From contig NC_065548.1 in the NCBI RefSeq assembly GCF_022605725.1, positions 38,557,131 through 38,621,130 on the forward strand: a stretch of 64,000 nt of DNA, in the 5' to 3' direction. This DNA is from Anthonomus grandis grandis (taxonomy: Eukaryota > Arthropoda > Insecta > Coleoptera > Curculionidae). The translations under genes were made by a program, and so were the position numbers. Below the pieces are notes generated by a model. That model made no database searches. It had not been told where the DNA came from and was given only the letters and a program-made list of their open reading frames with translations. Below, in pieces: positions 56,812-64,000 of this stretch (within the stretch, counting starts at the first letter, position 1; each line of letters begins with the position of its first letter).

Positions 56812-57898
56812 TACCCTAGTTTTACTGTACAAGAAATTGTTAAAAGATGCTTTCGAATGACTGAAATTGGAAAGTCCACCATTTTCAAATTGTTGCGAGA
56901 ACGAAAAGTAGCAGGTCAAGTGGAATCTCTCAAGCAAAAGCCAGGACAACCAACAAAAGTCCTTGATGAAAATACTAAATGTATAATTCGAAGAAAAGTT
57001 TACACTTTCTATTTTAAAAAGGAAACACCCACTCTAGAGAAAATTTTGATGGAGCTTGGCCGAGATGACAGTATTCCGTTTATAAGTAGAAAACTTTTAT
57101 GGAATACTTTAAAGAATATGGATTTTGCCTGGGAAAAGTATAACCGCAAAGCACTTTTACTGGAGAGCGACGAAGTTGTTTGCTGGTGACGAAAATACTT
57201 GAGAAGTATCAAGCAGTACCGCAGGTAGCAAAATAAAGTTTTTTTTATCTTGATGAGAGTGGATTAACGAAAGTTAGTCCAAAAAATGTGGCAAGACAAA
57301 ATAACCAGTGCTCGCCAAGCTTTCATAGAAGGCCTGTCCACGGTTATTAAAGTGCCTTCAGAAAAAGGAAAAAGACTAATAATCACACATATTGGAAGCG
57401 AAGAGGGATATTTAAAAGAAGGTCTGCTAACCTTTGAGTCGACTCGCACAGGGAATTACCATAAAGACCTAAAGTCAGACGTTTTCAAAGACTATTTTGG
57501 TAAAATGATAAAATTTCTTCCGGCTAATTCGGTGGTGGTTATGGATAACGCAAGCTATCATTCACGGCGAATAGAGAAGATGCCAACTTCATGTTGGATC
57601 CTATAGAACTGATATGGGCGCAGGTAAAAGAATTTGTAGCAAAACAAAACACGACTTTGAAAATGAAAAATGTTTAAAAACTTTTTTAAAAAATTTTTTA
57701 AAACTGTTTGATCAAGCCATTACGGAAGCGTGACCAGAGAATTGGCGAAAAGCAATCTAGCATGTAATTAAGCAAGAGGATAAGATGTGGGATCTTAACA
57801 ACCTGATCGATCAGACAGTCGACCCTTTAATTATAATGGCAACAGGTGATGACAGTTGGTCAGATGACGAAGACTACAATCTATCACAATTTAATTGA
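56812..57898 (+). pseudogene. Tc1-like DDE transposase
   Basis: The helix-turn-helix region (STIFKLLRERKVAGQVESLK, KPGQPTKVLDENTKCIIRRK) is followed by TPTLEKILMELGRDDSIPFI and a break. Then comes FYLDESGLTKVSPKNVAR with the first D (about 57250). DKITSARQAFIEGLSTVIKV and GKRLIITHIGSEEGYLKEGL follow, with VVMDNASYHSRRIEK supplying the second D (about 57543). A deletion joins this to PIELIWAQVKEFVAKQ, where E is the third catalytic residue (about 57610). The acidic C-terminus DDSWSDDEDYNLSQFN ends at TGA 57896. Stops near 57187, 57234 and 57603 inactivate it. Confidence 0.85.
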
Positions 57899-57994
57899 GT
57901 TCCAGATTATTAATTTAATTAGTTACAGATCCAAAAGTGTAATTTTTAACCGTTTTGCTCTACATATTATGTTCAATAAATTTGTGAAAAAAGT

Positions 57995-58053
57995 ATATTA
58001 TTCCATTTAAACAAAAGTTACTTTTATTCACGATTCCGTTGTAATACTCCCTG
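57995..58053 (-). repeat. Candidate right terminal repeat of the 57 kb Tc1-like element
   Basis: The sequence ends ATACTCCCTG|TA; inverted it reads CAGGGAGTATTACAACGGAA. No matching left end was found, since LINE sequence lies upstream. Confidence 0.5.
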
Positions 58054-58147
58054 TATACCTAAAAATATTTTTATAATATAGATCTAAAATATATCTTTAA
58101 ACTTTCTTTGGGACACTTTTATATCAATGTATATATTATATTATGTA

Positions 58148-58270
58148 CAGTGTGTCCCAAATTTGTGGGCCAAGATGGGGCAGGCATTTTGGTATGCATG
58201 ATGTTGCGCAACTTTTGACTAATTTAACCAAATCAACCCACTCTGTATCTCTAAAAGTTACCCAGTTCCC
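58148..58270 (+). repeat. Solo mariner-type terminus
   Basis: CAGTGTGTCCCAAATTTGTG after a TA. Unpaired in the window. Confidence 0.4.
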
Positions 58271-58565
58271 GATGTTGACCCAAGAAGTTGGGATACCCTG
58301 TGAATACGTATTAAATTACATTTTTACTATTAAAAAAAAATATTTTTACATAAATCATAAGGTAACATATAATATTAAGTTTCATAAAAAAACAAGTTCC
58401 AGTTGCACGCCTTTACCGAACCGTTTTTAATGTCTATCAGTGAAAAACAATAAGCAAACTCAGAAATTGACCATATTACGTATTATATTTACATCTGTGG
58501 TAGTGGTAGTGGCATAAAATATTGGTGGGTCACCGGGGTACCACTTTTGCATACCTCATGAGGTT

Positions 58566-59745
58566 TTATTGCTCTATACATTGCTGAAATAGAGTATAGT
58601 GTATGATCGATAATGCATGTTTTACAAGTTGCGGAGGCTCAATATGAAAATGTATGAAAATAGTAATATCCTGTATTTTTGAAAAGCAATGAGAAATAGA
58701 TAATATAGAATAGTTTTTTGACAATAAATGTTCAAAGTAGCCGTATTTAACTTTAATACAGGCGTCTAGTCTCTTAAACATTAATTGACAAACTCTCCTG
58801 AAAACACCGTATTTCGTATTATCAGACCTAAGTCGACTATTCTGATCTTTAAGTCCTCCACGTTTTGAACAGAGGTCTTGTACATTAACGATTTCAAACG
58901 TCCCTATAAAAAAAATCAAGAGAATTAATGTCGGGCGATCTAGGCGGCTTTGGGTGTGGTCCTCGGAAGACAATCCATCGATTTAGATATTTATCATCTA
59001 GGAATTTTTACGCTACGACACTAAAGTGTAGCACCGTCGTGTGTGTATCACATGCGACATCATTATCTAAGAGAAATTTTTTACATTATTCCAGATAGTT
59101 ATTATCCCGCTAAGTCTAGGGTGAAGGAAATGGGCGCCAATCAAATAGTTACTAATAATCCAAGTATTTATTGAAAAGTCGTATTGCGTATTATTTGCAT
59201 TTACGGCATACTTCAGATCATACATGGTTATTATTACTTACATTTAGTATTGCTGTTTGCGAAAAACATACTTCATCCGTGAATAGTATTCGCGGTAATT
59301 ATGTATTAAGTATTAACGTAACGAGTTGCAAAAATTAACTTTTATAGAGAAATTTCGAGGTAACAGTGCTGGTACATATTGTATGTGATAAGGATAAAGC
59401 TGCTTATCTTTCAAAGTTTGTCATACCGTTAGATAATTCAAGTTTAGTTGCACAATTTTTTTGTTCTTATTGTAGGATGCGCTTCAATTGCACCGATTCG
59501 ATTAAGCACAACTTTTTCATTTTGGATGGTTTTTACATTTGCGGATTATAATGTGTGAATCTCTTAAAACTGTCTGTTTTGCATAGTCAAGCGTGAATGT
59601 TCATGGAAGTTTATTCACTAGACAGCAGGCGTTATGGAAATCAAATACGATTTAACCGCCATGCTCGTCGAGCGTTACCCAGAGCCATTCTGTAAACGAA
59701 ATATCTGTCATTTTTTGATTACATTTTTAGCTGGATCATTATAAA
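58566..59745 (-). pseudogene. Mariner-superfamily transposase, second copy of the 16 kb family
   Basis: The minus strand holds FTEWLWVTLDEHGG near 59690, LPRILFTDEVCFSQTAIL near 59310-59255 (first catalytic D) and PPRSPDINSLDFF near 58945-58905, which contains the SPD block with a downstream D. The 3' part matches 14935-15135. A single-base event separates the last block from the adjoining open frame (58973-58566). Compared with the copy at 14.9-17.0 kb it is free of the LINE insertion and serves as the uninterrupted reference. Terminal repeats were not found. Confidence 0.7.
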
Positions 59746-60525
59746 AATTAGCAATTACCAAAACGTAGAAATATGTGGAGCCTTATAATGAGCAGAGAAG
59801 AAAAAAAAAATTGACAGCCGTCGAATTATTAAGAAAATAAAATAAATTGAATCAATTATTTTCACTTACGTCATAAGTATCTAGATAAGTACAATGGTTA
59901 AATATTAACCATATTATTATCAAAACAAATCGATGTCTTGCTATTTTTTCAAAAAATGCGGGATAACATTATCCATATTACTCGTAAAGGGTTTAAAAGC
60001 AACTGTAAATCATGGCATATATTTTTTTAGAACAATAGTATTCTTTCTTTCAGTGCTAATATGCTCTAACTTGAAGTCAAAGCAGTTGTGAACCGAAAAT
60101 CGTATAAAACATTTTATCTTCAAATAAACTAAGGATGTCTACATACTTTATTAACACGCTTTATATATAAAGCACGCTTAATTTTAAAGAGACTTTAAAT
60201 GATTAAAAAATGAAGCGTATTGCTCGCAAAAACTGTGAGAAGCATTTTTAATACCGCGTGTTACCTCCACGTGCCGCAATTCTGGTATACTTCTTGGTAT
60301 GCCGAAAATAAAAGTCTTCATGAAAAATCTATATATTTAAAACTTTAAGCCAAATTTTTCAGCAAGTTCGTGGGAGAGTTGTATTGCATTAATTTACACG
60401 ATCTTTTTTTTTAAATAATCCTCTGGTTACCGAGACCTTTCAACACTATTTGTTTATTGTTTTATTGCGTATATTTTTTTTATAAAAACAATATAGTTTT
60501 TAAGCCGATAACATTTTCTGTGCAG
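59746..60525. other. AT-rich stretch, nothing recognised
   Basis: No coding similarity was seen. Confidence 0.5.
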
Positions 60526-60770
60526 TATGGCAAATGCGCTGGTACGTGGATCGACAAGACCGGGTGAGGCGACTCGAGGTGCAACATGCACATCTGTCGT
60601 CACACGAACGATGGGTTATAATAATAATTATATTATACCAATCGCGCACCTTGACCTCAAGAAAAACGGCGTGGCAATTGTGGGTTGCATGTACTATTAT
60701 TGGAGGCCTTCTTCGACTTTTCTTTTATTTTCACGCGAGCAACGCCGCGGGCATTCAGCTAGTAAGGTTT
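60526..60770. repeat. GC-richer repeat-like block ending in CAGCTAGT
   Basis: A GC-rich island in AT-rich surroundings, ending AACGCCGCGGGCATTCAGCT then AGT. This CCGCGGGC...CTAGT ending is common in dispersed insect repeats. CTAG followed by T would also fit a Helitron-type 3' end, but no start was found. Overlapping open frames here are not convincing genes. Confidence 0.3.
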
Positions 60771-60880
60771 TATTTCTTCTAAAAAGTGGTGTTGCGTTAT
60801 CATGCATCAAAATAAAATTATTTTAAATAAAATCAACATAAGTAACAATATAAATCTTGCCAAATTTGATGAATGTTCCT

Positions 60881-61144
60881 TTACAGTAGTAAAAGCTTAA
60901 AAAAATAAAAATGACACATGACTCTCTGCACGCCTCTAGAGAAATTCCAGATCACATAAGTAAAACCTCTTAGTAGCCTAGGACTAAAAGTACATTCGAC
61001 GAAATTCTTGTGTATTTTTCGCCATAGGCTTGCAAGTATCTTTAGAGAACATAGGTTAAATCTTGACTCATTAGTAAAGAAAAGACGCCTCCATTCATTT
61101 TCACCACAGTGCTCACCATTCCTGGCAAACAAGTCCTGTAACAC
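60881..61144 (-). pseudogene. Tc1-like transposase fragment
   Basis: The minus-strand frame reads GENEWRRLFFTNESRFNLCS. This corresponds to the Tc1 motif W-x2-VLFTDESRFNL, but the catalytic aspartate is asparagine. LWRKIHKNFVECTFSPRLLR follows, as in the family. Only about 80 codons remain; the second D and E are absent. It is a different lineage from the Tc1-like gene at 57 kb. Confidence 0.72.
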
Positions 61145-61915
61145 AATGAAGTCTAAGAAGCTCTGGACCTATCGCTGGGTCTATGACTAGCAAGATTGTC
61201 GTTTAATTGATTTATATATTGGACGTGATGAAGTCGATTTTGGCTTTCTACATCTTACTACTATGATCTGGGACATTTTTTAAGATGATAAAGCAATAAG
61301 CATGAGTGCTATACTTTCACTGGGTGGCCAGTTCCAAGTCGTTTAGCGCAACCTCCACTTTCCATTTGTATTAATATGGAGCCAGGCTATTTGATACTGT
61401 CTGATAACGCTGGGCAATATAAAGTTTTCGTCTTGACAGCAAATACTTTTAGCTTAAATAAACATAGCAAAACAAAACTTCAGACATGTATCAAACTCAT
61501 TCAAAATAATAAAAAGCCATGGCCAAATATGCTGTTTTGAGATATAGATTTATGGAATTGAATGGATGATTATTGGTTGAAATTACTTAAAACATGTTGT
61601 TTTATTTGTATATAAGTTACTAGGATAATATACCATTACAAAATATATTTAAAAAAAAATGAGTAAAAATAAATTTAATGTAAAATGAGAAATAAGGGAT
61701 ATTTTATCTACTATTAACTTTTGTATGTCATATGGCTACTCTATAGTATCACACAAAATCTAAAAAGGTATGTAATTTTCATTTTTATATTGCCAAAAAT
61801 TAATATACGTGAAAGTAATTTGCAACTGAACATGTGTAGTAATATTAGCATATTATTTAATGAGCATATAATGACAGCTATTACTTACGAGGATGAAGTT
61901 TGCGACACGAGCTGC
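61145..61915. other. Unassigned stretch
   Basis: Nothing was recognised beyond possible decayed flanks of the Tc1-like fragment. Confidence 0.45.
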
Positions 61916-61970
61916 AGTCGATTATTGTGATACAAGTAAATAATTGCTTACTGTATCACAATAATCGACT
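61916..61970. repeat. Near-perfect hairpin
   Basis: AGTCGATTATTGTGATACA (61916-61934) and its exact reverse complement (61952-61970). Pairing extends with AGTAA/TTAC after one bulged base, leaving a loop of about 8 bases. Confidence 0.9.
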
Positions 61971-63538
61971 ACATACCATATTTTTCTACGACCTATTATA
62001 TAGAGTGTTCAAAAAATCTCCACATAATTTAAATAAAATATCAGTTTTTTTAAATAAAATTAAAAGACGAAATAATATCATGACATTTGAATTTAGACTA
62101 TAGCCAGAAATTCTAATTTTTGTATAATAGTGACTTGCTATATTCAAAATTCTTATTCTAACAAACAAGTAAATTAATTAAAAAAATTTTATTTGTAGTA
62201 TCCATTTTATTTCTAAGTAAGCCGTCTATATGGCTTTCTGCGACGGAGGTGGATATCTATACCCCATATCTTTTTTAAGTAGTTATACCCTCACCTCCGT
62301 CCACCAGAAAAGTAGCTGATGATCTTTTTATAGTATAGCTTACGATTTGGCACTTGGGCAGGTTTAAAAAATTGGCAATATTTTAACCCATTGAACTTAA
62401 TTTGTTTATGCCAATAGTCTGAATGGTACATTTTTCTATTTGAGAATTTAGGAATAAATTATTCGAGCAGACGGATTTTTGGGTCTAATATCAATAATAG
62501 GTTTTTCATATTTTATAGAACATATCGGCTACCGTAAATGTTCTAGGAGTTTTTGTCTTGGTTATCCGAATATTTACTAATTATCCTGATCCTAGATTTG
62601 TAATATAGTCGCCTTTGCTCTTATCGTGCGGGTTCAAAGGTCACCACATAATATGAATCAAATTGAAAAATCAGTGGCTGCCAAAATGTTATTTCCTTGA
62701 GAGTTTGACAATACATTGAACGCCGTCATGTGACATAATTAAGCCGCGTATACACCTTAGATCATAATTATTAACTGACGTGATGCCTTTAATGCCGTAA
62801 AAATGTCTGCGGAATACTACGTATCCGAGATTCGACATGTAAAACATACGTTGGTTATTTCCTTTCATGACGTGAAAAAGCCCATAAATAGGTATAAAGC
62901 CCGTTGGGTATACGCCTCATCGGTATATGCCTAGAATCCCCGATATTCTGCTAAGTTGCCAGACATAATATTTACTTTTCTTTTTTGAAAAATTGTCCGA
63001 AATAGACGGAATTCTCAATAACAATATTTCTTTACGCAATAATATCTAAATCAAAGCATTTTATATTTTTTTATGAGATCAAAAATGCCTCCCTAGCCTT
63101 TTATTAAAATTGTACATATTTCATTTAAAAATGGTTGTTATCTAAATTTTTGATAAATTAGTATACGATTTAGCATGACCCTATGTATGTGCATAACATA
63201 CTAATTTGTCGATTTCAGGGCATAGCATCTAATTTTTAACGATTATTTGATCTTGTCTTCTTCTTTGTTTATGTGTGATTGTGTTTTTTTGTAATAATTA
63301 TTGGGAAACTATACATTTTGGTATAATGACAAACAATTAATTTGTTTTGTGTGTGATGTAGTGTAGTCAGAGACCAGAAAACTACTTTCTTTGTTTAAAG
63401 GCAAGTTTATGTTACAATCTCACTTTTAAAATGACATTTTAATTTTATGATTTATTATTTGTCGTTCGACCCAATCTATACGTTGATGCACAGACAATTG
63501 AAAAAGTTGTGTTATCTTTTCTTTTATATCAGTTAAAA
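61971..63538. other. AT-rich stretch with one short inverted repeat
   Basis: GACGGAGGTG (62242-62251) and CACCTCCGTC (62292-62301) form a 10-bp inverted repeat with a 40-bp spacer. Nothing else was recognised. Confidence 0.5.
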
Positions 63539-64000
63539 GTCAAAAAAAGATAAAAAATAACTAAAAAAAAAACTGGTAAATGCGGCGGGCATTTCTATCT
63601 CCCAGCGCATTCACCAATTCATTTAATTAACTTTGTTTAAAAAGATAAATACGAGGCGAGCTACGACAGTTCTTTAAAATGTCGTTTTCTTAAGACAATT
63701 TTTTTTTACACATTACAGGGCAAAAAAAAAAGAATAAAAATAACTTAAAAAAAAACTGGTGAATGCGGCGGGCATTTCTATCTCCCAGGGCATTTACCAA
63801 TTTATTTACTTAGCTTTTTTTAAAAAGATAAATACGAGGGGAACTACGACAGTTCTTTAAAAGATCGTTTTCTTATGAATATTTATTTATTTACACATTA
63901 CAAGGCAAAAAAAGATTGAAACTAACTATTAAAAAAATGGAGAATGCGCCGGGCATATCTATCTCCCAGCGCATTCACCAACTTATTTACTTAGCTTTGT
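63539..64000. repeat. Satellite-like tandem array, ~182-bp unit, runs off the window
   Basis: TGCGGCGGGCAT or close variants recur at 63581, 63764 and 63945 (spacing 183 and 181). The whole unit repeats: an A-rich run, TGGTGAATGCG, ATCTCCCAG, CGCATTCACCA, AAAAAGATAAATACGAGG, CTACGACAGTTCTTTAAAA and ACACATTACA. Copies differ by a modest number of substitutions. Confidence 0.95.

Noticed and set aside
60527..60826. Two overlapping open frames as a host protein
   Set aside because: The block looks like a dispersed GC-rich repeat, and neither frame shows a recognised domain.
61916..61970. Hairpin as a microRNA precursor
   Set aside because: The paired stem of about 23 bp is shorter than animal precursors, and there is no flanking support.
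63581..64000. CRISPR-like array
   Set aside because: The whole ~182-bp unit repeats with no unique spacers, and the setting is eukaryotic.

Overview
The window looks like an AT-rich piece of an insect (arthropod) nuclear genome. It is almost entirely accumulated, broken and nested transposable elements, and no intact host gene was recognised. The evidence for an insect is the element mix: Ty3/gypsy retrotransposons, several non-LTR retrotransposon lineages, a Penelope-like element, PIF/Harbinger elements, a P-like element with a THAP domain, and several Tc1/mariner-superfamily families with long terminal inverted repeats starting CAGGGTG. Element introns are short GT-AG introns. A beetle is possible, but the sequence alone cannot show it.

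Layout. 1-3.64 kb: degraded Ty3/gypsy element A on the plus strand. 4.37-9.02 kb: Ty3/gypsy element B on the minus strand, its gag split by a 2.5 kb Harbinger element (6067-8578). 9.5-10.6 kb: LINE reverse-transcriptase ruin. 13.69-14.42 kb: deletion derivative of the mariner-like element at 40.2 kb. 14.9-17.0 kb: old mariner-like transposase split by a LINE RNase H fragment. 20.2-22.7 and 26.7-29.5 kb: two closely related 2.5-2.8 kb mariner-like elements in opposite orientation. 31.1-32.7 kb: LINE. 33.5-34.7 kb: tandem repeat abutting a Tc1-like pseudogene. 35.66-38.40 kb: mariner-like element whose inverted repeats are over 900 bp and extend into its transposase coding region. 40.2-42.4 kb: parent-type copy of the 13.7 kb element, carrying a LINE tail with a target duplication. 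42.9-46.4 kb: second Harbinger element, split by a LINE. 48.28-52.52 kb: P-like element with 30-bp terminal repeats, a 7-bp target duplication, THAP and transposase exons, and a nested 662-bp MITE. 52.6-54.1 kb: Penelope-like fragment. 56-61 kb: LINE, Tc1 and mariner ruins. 63.54 kb to the end: start of a ~182-bp satellite array.

The genes do not form a host pathway. The coherent units are the elements. Each transposase sits between its own terminal repeats and all the autonomous copies seen carry nonsense codons, frameshifts or deletions. Comparing copies inside the window recovers splice sites, nesting order and the origin of one MITE-like derivative. The most unusual items are the element at 35.7-38.4 kb with transposase sequence in both arms, and the nearly complete P-like element at 48.3-52.5 kb.
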